Shown here: positions 21,935-33,600 of the stretch, piece after piece
Layout of the letters: every line of letters begins with the position of its first letter
Numbering within the stretch: the first letter of the stretch is position 1
Assembly: GCA_025602905.1 (NCBI GenBank)
Contig: JAHLKI010000008.1
Location: 620,001-684,000 of the forward strand
DNA: 64,000 bases
DNA from: Phlyctochytrium arcticum
Taxonomy: Eukaryota; Chytridiomycota; Chytridiomycetes; Chytridiales; Chytridiaceae
Direction: 5' to 3'
Notes under the pieces: model-generated
Told to the model about the DNA's origin: nothing
Database searches by the model: none
The model's input: the letters and a program-made list of their open reading frames with translations, nothing else
Made by a program: the position numbers and the translations under genes

Positions 21935-22859
21935 GGAGGAGCATTTTACACACGTTCATACACATTCACTTCTGCTACACCACACCATTTGCATCAACAC
22001 CGCATATTTATTTGCATCACTCTTCACTCTCACACAACTATTTATCCATTCTCACACGCGCAACTCTTCATCTAATCTCGGCACACACTCCCGTCTCGGC
22101 AACTCATGACCAAGCGTCTTGAAGTCTTTTTTGGTATCGGCACGCACTCAAAACAATCGCATTCCCCTACGCATCTACAACAACAAAGGCATCCGCACCC
22201 ACACTCGTCGTCAACAACATGCACCCCACACACTTTTTTGGATTCTTCATTGCACATTTCTTTTCTTTGCCAGTTTAATTTTCTCTTCTTTGTAGTTTAA
22301 GTTCTTTCGTGTAGTTTTCTTTTCTGTTTAGTTTCTTAGTAATTTTTTTTATCAATAGTGATTTGGGTTGGCGAATGTAGTTGTTCGAAATGTTATTAGG
22401 AGTTTTTACTATCGTTTCTGTGTGGTTCATCGTTGTTTCCTAATTCTGATCAAACTTTTTTGACGGTTGTGATTGGCAAAAATTGGTTGTATAACGCGTT
22501 GATCACCCACCACCGCCGCCGAGCCTCAACAATTCAAAGGCCAACAAGTCAAAGCGCCATGGCGATTCTGTGGCGATTTTAGGCCATGTATTTTTGGGCA
22601 TGGCGAACCTTTCAACAAAGCCATTCCTGAATGTATGTGTATGTACAGTAGAACGAACCCTGGGATGCATATGTTCCCATTGTCAAAAAGATAATCAATG
22701 TGTGTGTTGATAGCCCAGTCTTGATCGAGATAAAAAGTTGGTATCTCCGCCCTCAAATCTCAACATCACACGACCCTTTGTGGGCGCTACTAAACTTTTC
22801 TATATAAGAAGCTTTGTTATTATTTCCTCCCCCCCACCCCCACATACTTACATACCGGA
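21935..22859. other. Intergenic stretch
   Basis: This is the 3' flank of the APSES-GATA gene with CA-rich and T-rich tracts at about 21940-22380. Its right end is the upstream region of the PQ-loop gene, with a TATATAAG motif at 22801. One ACGCGT is present near 22494. No gene is supported. Confidence 0.45.
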
Positions 22860-23177
22860 AGACTTAACAAGGAGAACGGTTGGATATTCTCAACACAAGT
22901 TTATATTTTGACCACACGGCGATAAGCGAAAACTCCGACGGGACGCGACGAAGGAATTGAAGTGGGAGAATTCTTTGACGACGAACGACAGATACTGTTT
23001 TTTTTGGGAGGATTGGAGGAAGAGGGAGACCAAGAGAAGGAGGGACGTGTGAGGACGTGAAGATTTCCACCGCCGCCGTTTATCCAAGTTATATCTGGGG
23101 TGGTCGTGTCGAAAGACCCCACGAACCATCATACCACGTATACCCCACCCCCACTACCACCACTCCAAAAAGAAAGG

Positions 23178-24305
23178 ATGATAGTATCAGAACTCATACC
23201 CTCGCTCTTCAGCACCCTCTCCCTCGCATTCTGGCTCTCAGCTCAACTCCCCCAACTCTACAAAAACTATTCTCTAAAATCCACCACCTCCCTATCCCCC
23301 CTCTTTCTCATCATCTGGCTAGCAGGAGATACAGCCAACTTTCTGGGATGTCTGCTCACAAACCAATTGCCGTTTCAGACCTACCTGGCCATGTACTTTG
23401 TAGGTGTGGATGCGTGTTTGGTGGGGCAGTTTTTGTGGTATGGGTGGGGTAAGCCCGCTGGAAGTGGGGAGGAGGTTGAGATTGACGAAGAGGAAGAGTG
23501 GACGGGTGCTTCGCCCATGTTGTCAAGGAATGCGTCGAATGCGTCGTTAATGTCGTCGTGTCAGTCTTTATCCCAAGTTGGGTTGCCTACCACCTCTGCC
23601 GCCGCCATCATGGACGAAGCAACACCCCTCCTACTCCCTTCACCACCACCATCATCAACTCCCCTCCTAGCTCTCTCCCTCTTAACATTCACCTTCTTCT
23701 CAACATCATCAAGTTCACCCCTCTCTACCCCCTCCCAAGTATATTCCGAGCCTCCCATCTCAGACCACCCCTCATCTAACCTCGGGCCCCTCCTCGCCTG
23801 GACCTGCACAACCCTCTACCTATCCTCCCGCCTCCCCCAAATCCTCCGCAATGCCCAGCGCAAATCCACCGAGGGGCTGTCCATCTCGATGTTTATCTGT
23901 GCCGCCTTGGGAAATCTCACCTACGTCTGCTCCATTTTTAGCCGCGGGGATTGGGCCGTCGTCCTCAATGCGCTGCCGTACTTGATCGGCAGTGCGGGCA
24001 CCTGGGGCTTTGACTGTCTCATCTTTGCCCAATACCTTTATTATGGTCGTCCTCGTCGCTTTGAGACTGTAACACTTCCCCCTCCTCCGACTGATATGGA
24101 ATCTGGAGCGCTATATACCAGGGACCCGCCACCCGGTTGTCCCCCTCTCCCCCCAACACTCAGCTCTACCCACCTCTTTAGTATGGAAGACACATCACCC
24201 TCACACCCACACCCACTCTATGGCTCAATACAAACGTTAAAGTCTTGTACGGCCCAACCCCCCAAACTCAAGATTACGATCCCACACTATTATCCTATGC
24301 CGTAA
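23178..24305 (+). CDS. PQ-loop repeat transporter (lysosomal/vacuolar cationic amino acid exporter type)
   Basis: The protein has 375 residues from the first in-frame ATG at 23178. It has two PQ-loop repeats: AQLPQLYKNYSLKSTTSLSP near residue 22 and SRLPQILRNAQRKSTEGLS near 220. Each is in a helical hairpin of the seven-helix MtN3/PQ-loop fold. A long polar loop with DEEEEW and Ser-rich repeats (RNASNASLMSS) separates the halves, and the C-terminus is Pro-rich. The same order is seen in yeast Ypq1-3/Rtc2 and animal PQLC2 (SLC66A1), which export basic amino acids from vacuoles or lysosomes. It is the intact member of a tandem pair. Substrate is inferred from the family. Confidence 0.87.
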   Translation: MIVSELIPSLFSTLSLAFWLSAQLPQLYKNYSLKSTTSLSPLFLIIWLAGDTANFLGCLLTNQLPFQTYLAMYFVGVDACLVGQFLWYGWGKPAGSGEEVEIDEEEEWTGASPMLSRNASNASLMSSCQSLSQVGLPTTSAAAIMDEATPLLLPSPPPSSTPLLALSLLTFTFFSTSSSSPLSTPSQVYSEPPISDHPSSNLGPLLAWTCTTLYLSSRLPQILRNAQRKSTEGLSISMFICAALGNLTYVCSIFSRGDWAVVLNALPYLIGSAGTWGFDCLIFAQYLYYGRPRRFETVTLPPPPTDMESGALYTRDPPPGCPPLPPTLSSTHLFSMEDTSPSHPHPLYGSIQTLKSCTAQPPKLKITIPHYYPMP

Positions 24306-24394
24306 AACTATGTACATACTGTCATTCTTTCTCTCTATTCTCTATTAGCTCTTCTGTATCAAATATATACCCCAAGTGAAGTTTCTCTGATCTC

Positions 24395-24550
24395 AATTTG
24401 TGACTTGGTCTCCATCATCATCGTCGTCGGAATCATGAAAATCATCTTACCCTGATAAGTCCGCATCCCTTTTCCCAGATTTCCTTCACCACTCCCTTCC
24501 CGCTCCCCCACTTTGCAAATGCCGAACCGCCAGTCCGCACCATCACTTCC
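24395..24550 (-). pseudogene. Decayed copy of the 3' end of the glycosyltransferase-like gene
   Basis: Bases here match the last coding part of the minus-strand gene ending at 26187. The shared run ATCATCATCGTCGTCGGAAT corresponds to the Asp-rich tail of that gene. Further matches cover TTCACCACTCCCTTCCCGCTC and AAATGCCG-x-ACCGCC. The copy has no start and is riddled with changes, so it cannot be functional. It is explained by the tandem duplication that also copied the PQ-loop gene. Confidence 0.6.
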
Positions 24551-24899
24551 ACTATATGCGTTGTCACTTCTCCACTTGTATTTCTTCATTCTTTCACTTT
24601 CACCATTTTATACACCAATTTTATCCCTTCACCTTTTGTTCTCTTTATTCTTTTCCACCATGATGTTTTTCTTCATGCTTCCACTTTTTGGTTTCTAGAA
24701 CAGCACCCACCATTTCTGTTCATTTCTTCCCGTGCTTGGTTTGAAGTTCCTTTGCTGCTGTTCACATACTTTACCTCCCCCTTCCTGTTGATCTTGACTC
24801 CTTTGGCTCTCTGATGCATTTTTCACACCATTTCTTCTGCATCTTCTGTAAAAAAAAATTCCTTCATTTAAAGGCTTGTGGTGTTAATTCTACCCATCC

Positions 24900-26400
24900 T
24901 CACACCGAGGAAGGCATAATGCGAGGGTGAATGTTCTCGACACACGTTATTGGACGAAGCGACGGTAATCGAAACTCCGACGGACGGTTGAAGTGGGAGA
25001 ATTCCACGACGCGACGATTTTTTTTGGAGATTTGAAGAGGAGAGAGAGAGACGAGAAGGAAGGAGTGAGGACTTGCAAGAATACTCTACACTCTCGGTTT
25101 ATCCAAGTTAGAAAGCCCCCCTAAGACCATCATACCGAGCATACACCCCCACCACCACCACAAGAAGAAAGGATGATATTTTCAGAATTCATACCCTCTC
25201 TTTTCAGCACCCTCTCTCTCTCCTTTTGGCTCTCAGCCCACCTCCCCCAACTCTACATCCACTTCTGCCTAAAATCCACCACGTCCCTCTCCCCCAACTT
25301 TCTCATGATCTAGTTGGCAGGAGATATATCCAACTTCCTTGGATGTGTCCTCACAAACCAACTGCCGTTTCAGATACGGCTGGCTATGGTCTTTGTGGGG
25401 ATTGATGTGTGTTTGGTTGGACAGTATTTGTGGTATGGGCCGTGGTGAAGGCAACGGCCTGGGCAGGAAGTTGAGGTTTGGGATAAGGAGGGAGAGTGGA
25501 GTGGGGTTTCTCCCATGTTGTCCCGGAATGCGTCGAATGCATCGTTAATGCCGTGTCATTCTTTATCCCAAGTTGGTTGGCCTACCACCACCTCGAATGC
25601 ATCATTGATATCGTGTCAGTCTTTCTCCCAAGCTGGTTTGCCTGCCATCACTCAGACCACCCCTCATCAAACCCTGGCCCCTTCCTCGCCTGGACCTGTA
25701 CAACCCTCTACCTATCCTCCCGCCTCCCCCAAATCCTCCGCAACGCCCAGCGCAGATCCACCGAGGGGCTGTCCATCTCGATGTTCATCTGTGCCGCCCT
25801 GGGAAACCTCACCTACGTCTGTTCCATTTTTAGCCGCGGGGATCGGGCCGTCGTCCTCAATGCGCTGCCGTACTTGGTCGGCAGAGTGGGCACCTGCGGC
25901 TTGGATTGTCTCATCTTTGCTCAGTACCTTTACTACGGTCGTCCTGAATCAAGAGCGCTGTATACCAGGGATCCCCCACCGGCTTGTCCCCCACTCAATG
26001 GACCCATACGAACGCTAAAGTCTTGTACGGTAGAACCCCCCAAACTCAAGATTACGACCCCACACTATTATCGTATCCTCTGCCGTAATCTTTTAAATGT
26101 ACATACTGTATTTCTTGTTCTATTTTCCATTAGATCTTCTATATGAAATTTATACCCCGAATGAAGTTATCTATCTACCTCTAATCTCAATTCGTGTCAT
26201 GGTCTCCATCATCATCGTCGTCGGAATCATCAAAGATGGAAAAATCATCTTCATCTTCCCGACTAGAGGCGCCTTTACCAACCCTGGTAAGCCGCAACCC
26301 TTCCCCCGACTCCTTAACCACTCCTTTCCGCTCTCCACTCATGGCCACTTTGCGCCCATGTAAATGCCGCACCGCCCTCACCGTCCCCTGGTCCGGATAA
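24900..26400. repeat. Right unit of the tandem duplication
   Basis: This is the counterpart of the segment at about 22860-24550. Its PQ-loop copy is disabled, while its copy of the neighbouring gene's 3' end is still part of an intact gene on the minus strand. The right limit is approximate because it lies within that coding sequence. Confidence 0.7.
25173..26088 (+). pseudogene. PQ-loop transporter pseudogene (tandem copy)
   Basis: The frame opens with MIFSEFIPSLFSTLS, closely like the intact copy at 23178. A TAG at 25311-25313 replaces the Trp codon of the intact copy. A second stop follows near 25446 after LWYGPW, and the second PQ-loop half (SRLPQILRNAQRRSTEGLS) is in a different frame. 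The linker between the halves is shortened and carries a small local duplication. The second half is better preserved than the first. The ending PPKLKITTPHYY matches the functional copy. No function is expected. Confidence 0.85.
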
Positions 26401-27422
26401 TACAACCAACACCCCGAGTCCCGTAACGAGACTTGCCCCGATTTGAGCTGGGTGAGGAGGGTATGTCCGTACGTGTCTTCGATGAAATCGCCGCGCTGGA
26501 AATGCCCCCGCGAGAAAATGTGGTGGCGGAGGTGGTGGGTGCGGGCCAGGTGGTTTTTGTCAAAGTAAAAGTAGAGAGGGCAGAGTGGGAGTGGGGATTC
26601 AGTTTTCGATGATGGGTCGGAGGGGGTTGGGAGGGGTATCGATGGGGAGGTGGAAAAATCGCGGATGGTCACGGCCTTTAACCCTCTCGCAACCACACAC
26701 CGTTTCTCATATTCTACAATCCGATTACTCACAAACCCCACGTAATTAATGGGATATCTTATCTCGTCATCTGGGCTACCCGTCTCTGAGACACATTCGG
26801 GACACCCGTCCTCCCGGTCCATTGCATCAAGGAGCTGGGCAATGGGTACTGGAGTAACAAACGCCCAGTCGTGCTGGAGGATGAGGACGTAGGGAGTTGT
26901 CACACGTTGAAGGGCGGATCGGACGCCGAGGGCAAATCCAAGTTGGTGAGTGGACATGAGGAGGGTCAACGGTCGTGATGATGCGGTCGTTGACAAACTC
27001 GACGAATGGGTATACGAAACCTCCTCAAGCTCACACCAAGACCGTTTCCCAATCTGAACCCGATCCACTCCCCGCCCAGCCTCCACCAACCCCTCTTCTG
27101 TCCAGCCCCCAGGCCCACTCACCCATTCCTTAGCCCGCACTTGATATTCTGCATACCGCTGGCCCAGATCCGCGTCGACCAGGCCGTTTTTGGTGTTGAC
27201 CCGGCTAGAGTCTGTCACAGCTCCATGGCCGTCAAAGAGGAGGATGAGGGGGCAGGTTAGGAGGGAGGGGTGGGCGAGTTTGAGGGAGGAGAGGGTGGTG
27301 GTTAAGAGGGTTGGGGAAGGGTGGTAGGGGGATGGGGAGGTTGTCAGAATCAAAGTGAGACGGCTGGAGAAGTCTGGCGGCGGGTCGTTTGACGGTGTTT
27401 GTGGTGGCGGCATCGGAGGCAT
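26187..27422 (-). CDS. Putative glycosyltransferase-like protein (GT-A fold)
   Basis: A single exon of 411 residues read from the ATG at 27422; an upstream exon cannot be excluded. After a Pro-rich start the protein has RLTLILTTSP, then CPLILLFDGHG, then RVTTPYVLILQHDWAFV. The last is like the acceptor/metal-binding beta-strand region of GT-A glycosyltransferases. YPINYVGFVSNR and YFYFDKNHLARTHH follow, then a conserved-looking DFIEDTYGHTLL. The C-terminus is Asp-rich. Proteins of this type occur in fungi and algae as uncharacterised glycosyltransferase-like proteins; donor and acceptor are unknown. Its 3' end was duplicated to the left (24395-24550). The gene is divergent from the ATRIP-like gene. 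Confidence 0.6.
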   Translation of the reverse strand: MPPMPPPQTPSNDPPPDFSSRLTLILTTSPSPYHPSPTLLTTTLSSLKLAHPSLLTCPLILLFDGHGAVTDSSRVNTKNGLVDADLGQRYAEYQVRAKEWVSGPGGWTEEGLVEAGRGVDRVQIGKRSWCELEEVSYTHSSSLSTTASSRPLTLLMSTHQLGFALGVRSALQRVTTPYVLILQHDWAFVTPVPIAQLLDAMDREDGCPECVSETGSPDDEIRYPINYVGFVSNRIVEYEKRCVVARGLKAVTIRDFSTSPSIPLPTPSDPSSKTESPLPLCPLYFYFDKNHLARTHHLRHHIFSRGHFQRGDFIEDTYGHTLLTQLKSGQVSLRDSGCWLYYPDQGTVRAVRHLHGRKVAMSGERKGVVKESGEGLRLTRVGKGASSREDEDDFSIFDDSDDDDDGDHDTN

Positions 27423-27717
27423 TGATTCTGCTCCTCTTCCAGCTCTACTTCCCCAGCTAATTCCAAAATTTGTTCTTGCTGAACCTCTCGAAATTTTGGG
27501 AAATTTGGAAGCACCGACCAGCCGGATTCCGACATAGGGGTCGAACACCCCGAGTTACAGGATGCTTACATTGCCCAAATTATGGCCAACAGGGGGGTGT
27601 CCTTCCCATAGAAACAGGAAAGTGAAAGTGACGGTGCGGTCCGAAAGTCACCTCACGGTAGTCTTCTCGATGCTAGTTTCGCAGCTCGGCATACGTTTAC
27701 CAGCAACCCAATGGCCA

Positions 27718-29441
27718 ATGGAGGGGGTCAACGACGATGAATTTGACGACGAACTAGATTATGATCTTGCGCTGGATAATTTGCTCACTACCGTGGAAGC
27801 AGAGTTTAATTCTCAATCAGTACTGGGAGAGGTTAGAGATAGCTCGATTTCCTGAGTCTACATGATAGGGGTGCTCACATCGTCTTATCCACTATACGTC
27901 TGAACAGACTGGCAGCCAGTTTGGTAAAATGATGGAACTTGATACCATTCGTCTTCTACGCTAACACTTCGAATCGCAATAGACCTTCAAAGCGAAGCTG
28001 TAGGCAACATTCTGAGTGAGAAAGGCAGTACTCATACTAGAGCACAGAATGCCTTTATTCCGCACGAGCTCGAGTCATTGCGTAGAGAGAAACTGATCCG
28101 TGATGGCGAGATCAGCATCATCAGGAGTGGCCTCTCCAAAGTAGGTATTCCGGAAAGAGTGAGCAAACGAACTCGAAACTCAAACATCAGATTTTTTCAG
28201 GCTGAAAGTGAAGTCCAAGCGCTGAAAGCACAGTTGGCCTAACGGGAGGCTCTTCACGCCCAAGAACGACAAGCTTTGCAGGCCGACTACGACAAGCAGC
28301 TTCGAAATGCACGAACAGAACTCTTATTCCTGGTATTGTGCTCCGCTCAACCTGCAGCAACATGCCTCGTACCCCTCACACCGGGATCCGCAGCAAAATG
28401 AAAGTCAGCAGCACGTAGATTCAAGTTCTTCGAAAAGTGGTGACGCGCTTCTAGAAAGTAAATATAGTCCATCAAGCAACGGAAACGGTGAACAAAGTGT
28501 GCTGAAACGTGCACCACCTGCGCAGGGGGTTCAACCCTATGAAAGTGGAAACCACTCGTGCCAAACGGTTTGTGCAAATCTATGCTGCGCATGTCAAAGA
28601 AGTTTGCTGAACTTGCGCAGCTTTTTATGCAATCTCTGGTATTATATGAGCCATTCAGCGCCTGGACGGACCAGACAGGTCAATCAATGCACATCAACGA
28701 TTTCGAATTTTGCACTTACCGGGTAGTTTCAGATGTCGCGAGTAGTGATTCTACAAGCGAACTATTGCCAATCATCAATAACTTGGCAACGCTATTGCCG
28801 AAAGAGCTAAATCGGAAGACCACACTCCTCGCGATGGGTGTCGATGAGGATTCAGAGAGCTTGTTGCCGGACTTGTCTGTTTTCCTGGACGACGCACTCC
28901 AGCGACTCACGGTATAACGCAGTCTCCTCATTGTGTTGTACATATCGACCTTATCATTAAATCTATGGAACAGCCGAAGGAAGTTGTACTGGCAATTAGG
29001 TTATTGCGAGCGGTCGTGACCTCCAGTCAACAACGTCGCTGGAAGAAAAATAAACTGGCTACTACTAGCTTCTTCGCACCTATCTCCTCCCAATCTTCAG
29101 AATCGTCCCAAGATCTCGCTTCAACAACGCTAGGCAGTACGATTGATCTCTCCTCACCAACGCATGAATCCCCTACTGATATGGCCACCACTCCAACAAA
29201 AAGCAATGCTAAGTCGGAATCAGTGTTGGTAGAATCTTTGGATCAGAGAACCCGTGACGATCTTGTGGAAGGTCCTGCAGAGTTCCATGCTGCACCCACT
29301 CCCGCCGAGGTACCAGAGCCAAGAAAGCGCAAAAGGCATGGCATGGGGACTGTCTTCCATTCCCTTTCCCTACCGGAACGCGCATCAAGTCCCGGAAGCA
29401 TCCTTGAAGAATTGCCCGATTTGCCATTCGCAGATTTCTGA
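27718..29441 (+). CDS. ATRIP/Ddc2/Rad26-like checkpoint protein, integrity doubtful
   Basis: ATRIP proteins hold the ATR kinase at RPA-coated DNA. An acidic start (DDEFDDELDYDL) leads through exons at 27718-27819, 27908-27923 and 27983-28140. The third contains LESLRREKLIRDGEISIIRS, a hallmark coiled-coil block of the ATRIP family. After the best acceptor (28200) the coiled coil continues but meets a TAA at 28240-28242, with the same coiled-coil frame resuming beyond it. A second acceptor at 28281 would skip the stop and keep the frame. Later segments, such as KKFAELAQLFMQSLVLYEPF and KEVVLAIRLLRAVV, lie in other frames and need joins I could not settle. The predicted end at 29441 is followed by more open frame. 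It may be a decaying copy or a complex gene. The family call rests mainly on the exon-3 block. Confidence 0.5.
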
Positions 29442-30660
29442 GTCTACCCCATTGATGCTGCTCACGGCCACCAGGAAGCTCCTCTGAAAGAGTTCCCTGT
29501 TCTGTCGCATTTCTTTCTCAAGGTATGTACTGTTGAACGCTTTGCAGCGCACATGTATTATCTTGTGTTGCGATCTTCCTTTCAATCTGTGCATACTCTC
29601 GATCTCAAATGAACCTTGTTATAAATAATGTTTGCCATGGGTACTTTGAGTTTTGACTATTGTTACAGTCTGCCACGTAATAAACCAACTTCTCCTCCCC
29701 TTTTCTCCTCTTTTTCTCCTTCTCCCTCTCTCCTTCTTCCTTTTTCTCTCTCTCTCTTCTCTATTCTTTGGCTCGCGCCAGAAAAAAGTCCAAATATGGG
29801 AGGATAGCCATTTGTTGGCATATGTACATATAATGCTTTCTGGCTTGTCGTCCTTACTGTGGGGCTAGTAAATTCCATTCTCAATGCGCCTATTCAGTTG
29901 ATACCATGTGGCCGTCGGTTCAGCCACTGTTATAGGATGCACTGAATTTAAGATGCCGTTCACTCAAGAGGTTTCACATGGTGGGTATATAGGTTGTCGC
30001 CATCTGGAAATCGTAGGCATCCACGACGTGAGAATTACAAGCACGCGCCACATAACATCCTACTCATCGCGCCGAATGGGCGCGGGATACCACATGAAAG
30101 GATTGCCGATGTGATGTAGAGGTTTAATCAATTCACAAGTCGGTCGGCAAGGACACAGAGTAAAAAGATTGGCAATGCTCATATCTTAACAATTGTCCGG
30201 GCTTATCTTGTTCTTCGACTTGGCACAATAAAAAAGACATTCAAGCAAAAATCTACATTGGAAATTCAGATTAGGCACATCTTCACGGTGCTATATCATC
30301 ACGCAATGTTTAGGGGTTCGGCAAAACCCTCAACTCGCCGCCAAGATTTTGACAGGCATAGCCCTAGCTCGACAATCTGACATTTCAGTTCACTTTGACA
30401 GCCGTGTTTTGACGGCCCTCCCTCGCCCTTCCGCCCCATATAAATTCGCGAGCTCTTCCCTGTTTTTCGTTTGGCATTATACTCGTTTCTCGTTTCTCAT
30501 CTATTGCATTGAGCACACAATTTCGCTACTCTCGCCTTTTCATCGACCCATTCACTATTCTCAAATCTCCCATTGTTCAACCCGTTCACCAACACCACGC
30601 ATTAGAGATTTTCCCGGACACACTTTTCTGTTCTCTTATTTATATCTTCATTATTTCATT
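29442..30660. other. Intergenic stretch with a polypyrimidine tract
   Basis: A C/T-only run lies at about 29690-29768. Downstream, a TATAAAT at 30439-30445 sits about 220 bp before the Fanzor-like start. Nothing else supports a gene. The left part could still contain 3' remnants of the ATRIP-like gene. Confidence 0.45.
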
Positions 30661-33600
30661 ATGCCCAATTTCTACGTCACCCGGGAAGTCGGTCGCTTGA
30701 AGAATCTCATCAACCCAGCCATCCCACCTGCTCAAGCTACCACCATCGTTAACCACCTCAAAGCAGCAGCTCGGGATATATCTGCCGCAGTATTTGACGC
30801 CTACAATTTACTAGCGATCCATCACCAACGCCAAGCCGCCCACTTTTTCGACCAATGTCGCCAGTTTGCTGCGCAGCAAACAGTACAAGTTCCTGGAGGT
30901 ATGTATTTGTCGGGCGTTTTCAAAGACTTTATGAAATCCTCACACAATTGTTTCTACATTAGGTATTTTGGTACCGCAAGATCTCCCCCTTGAAGGATGT
31001 CGCAGCGATCAAACCTTTTTCCGCAACGTCCTATTGCAATCTGTTGGTCGAAATCCGCGCCAAAACAATCCCTCCCTTTTGGCAAGCTACGATAACTTTC
31101 TGCGACCCGCAATGACTGCTGGATACGTGCCAACTGTCCCGCCTGCCGCCCCTACGGCACCGGTAGCGGGTGCCCCTCTGCTCTACACGCGACCATTATA
31201 CACTCACGGATTCGGCGAACTTTTTTCCATCGAGGCACGGAAAATGAAAAACGCATTTTGCCGCTTGGTGGTCAGCGGACTACCCAAACACCTGGAACAG
31301 ACACTACTACATTACTTGGAACACAGCAATGCGATAGGGGCCACTCTTGTTACTCGCACTGAATTAGGTATGCACCGAAATGTTCACTAAAAGGAACCCT
31401 TCTTATTACTCACGCCCGCTTTTCATGTTTCCGTAGTTCGCCGAACCATCTGTCTACTTGAACCATTGTACCTCTTGTCCTCGGAACTTTTTGGGGCCGG
31501 TCAACATTCGGTGAGCGTGGGCAATCGCCGGTTTGCTCGACTTTGCGTACCCGACTGCGCAGCAAAACTATGTGGAATTTTTGCAGTAAGTTCAAGTTAC
31601 TTCTTCTCTTCATTTGTCATGACGTATACTTACAAATTTGCCCCTGTAGACCGATTGTGGAATTGTGTTTGTGGGCCGCTCAGAACATTGCTTTGGATCA
31701 CGTACACGACCCGACTATAGCTGTAGCAAATGCTTTCGATGAGATGCGCGGGGAGCTCAGGGGAAGTGGATGGCAGTGGGTCCGACTTATCAAGACATCC
31801 AACGCCCGTGCACACTTTCCTCTACCTCTTCTACAGTACTTGTCAGAGTACGAGTGGGCGCACCGCCCCCAACAAATTCCCGGCCAGCATTCCCCACCCC
31901 GCACTCTCAAACACGTCAAACTGTCACCGGAAAGGACGAGTCGCGGACCCGATTATGCACAATTTGACTTCTGGGCGCTGTGTGAGACACTGGGCCATAG
32001 GATGAGAGAGAATCCAATTTTTGTATCGGTGCTAGGTCAAGATGGACAACAACCACTCTTGCCCGCCATCACCACACAGTGCACAAGACAACCCGCGGCT
32101 CGTCTGGACCTCATCGCTCAAATTTTCAACATAGGCAAGATTAAGAGCCTGCGACAGATTGTTCCGGGCGCCGCATGGACCTTCCGCAACCAGGGTACCA
32201 ATATGCCTTTTGACAAAATGAGCATCATCACCAATGGCGACAACACCATGTTGGCATTCGAAGTTCAACCGCCGGCAAACTTTCATCGTGAGTACTAGAT
32301 ATTTGTTGCTAAACCTGAGCGGCATCATTCTAAAATGAGAATTTGTTTTTTGTTCCCGTCCATTCGTAGGTCGCATTCCCACGGTCGAAGAACTTAAGGA
32401 CCGCGATCATGCAGCCAATGCCGAACATCGAATTGTACAAAATCCCGATCAATCTGGAGGCGCATTACATCAACTCAACCGACTCAACCGCCGCCCCATC
32501 CTTCCCGCTGCCCGGGTTCTCGTGCTGCCCGGTCCAGCTGTTCCAAGTCCATATGTGCCCACCGCAACCGTACCCCACACGCGGCCTGTTATAGGAATGG
32601 ACTTTGGTCAAAGATTCCAAGCGGTCGCAGTGCGGGACAACTTGGCATCCCTGGCAAACGCGATGGCAAATACCATTCACACCAACCCAAATCAGCAAGC
32701 CCAACTCAGACAACAGCACAGAGCGAGGAGACGGGAGGCCATCACCAGAGTCCGGGGACGGCAATATCGTGAAATGGACAAGTCGGCGTGGTTTGAACGA
32801 AAAGAGGCTATCCGGAGGTCCGTGGAGACGCAGCGTAAGACAATTATTGGGGATACTTTCATATTTATCGCAAACTTATACATTTTTGTTTCACAGAATT
32901 GATCGACAACCTCCGAGGCCGCGCTGATGCACTGTGGGGTGCTGGAGTTACCCAGGCCATCAACTACTTCAACACGGCTTACGCTCAGCTCGACCAAATT
33001 CGCACCCACTTCTTTTCCTCCTTCCATTACCGCTCGTCGGTAACAAGATCGTCTTACCAGCAGCGGGCACTCGACCTGACGGCTCGCTCTCTGCTTTACC
33101 CAACCCAACTCAATGCTCGCGGTCAGACACCAGCCAAAGTTCTCGAGCAGATCGGCTTCCGCCGAGATCCCAACACCAACCAAATGTTGTCCCGACCAAC
33201 CCATCGCCAACTGACACTTCCTCCCATCATCCGACCTGCTGCACCAGCACCCATTGCCCGCAGTGGCCTGTGGATGGACCAACTTTACCTGGGCCAGAGG
33301 CCAACCCAGTGTCCCGACAAAATCCTTGGCGCGCTGTATGGCCGTTCATGGCGCAACCGTTGTTATGTTGCCCGAGAAGGGGACCACCGCCGCGGACTCG
33401 GCCCGGCTTGTTCTATATGAGGAGTTGGCAGTCGGAATACCAGCGTGTGGAATCCCGGCGGGGACTCGGACATTGGATGCGGGGGCTACCACTCCACTTC
33501 TTCAGGACAAAGTGGTGTGCACCGCCCACAGAAAGAAATACGTTCGGCGGGCAAATCACATTGGAGGAAACCGCATCCGGCAGTACTGCATTGACTTTGA

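Larger units (their letters stand above)
22860..24550. repeat. Left unit of a tandem duplication (PQ-loop gene plus neighbour tail)
   Basis: This segment aligns by eye with about 24900-26400. Shared marks include the 5' flank (AACTCCGACGG, then GAAGTGGGAGAATTC, then TTTATCCAAGTTA), the coding region, and a 3' flank with ATCATCATCGTCGTCGGAAT. Spacing differs because of small insertions and deletions. The copied unit includes the end of the opposite-strand glycosyltransferase-like gene. Confidence 0.75.

Noticed and set aside
23100..23177. Longer N-terminus for the PQ-loop protein
   Set aside because: It would need a GTG start; the first ATG at 23178 begins directly before the first membrane helix, as in the tandem copy.
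27423..27548. Longer N-terminus of the glycosyltransferase-like protein
   Set aside because: It depends on a GTG start; the ATG at 27422 is the first usable one. An upstream exon remains possible.
31437..31649. Frame break between exons 3 and 4 of the Fanzor-like gene taken as proof of a pseudogene
   Set aside because: A donor at 31531 (GTTTGC) restores the frame, and other GTTT-type donors occur in this window.
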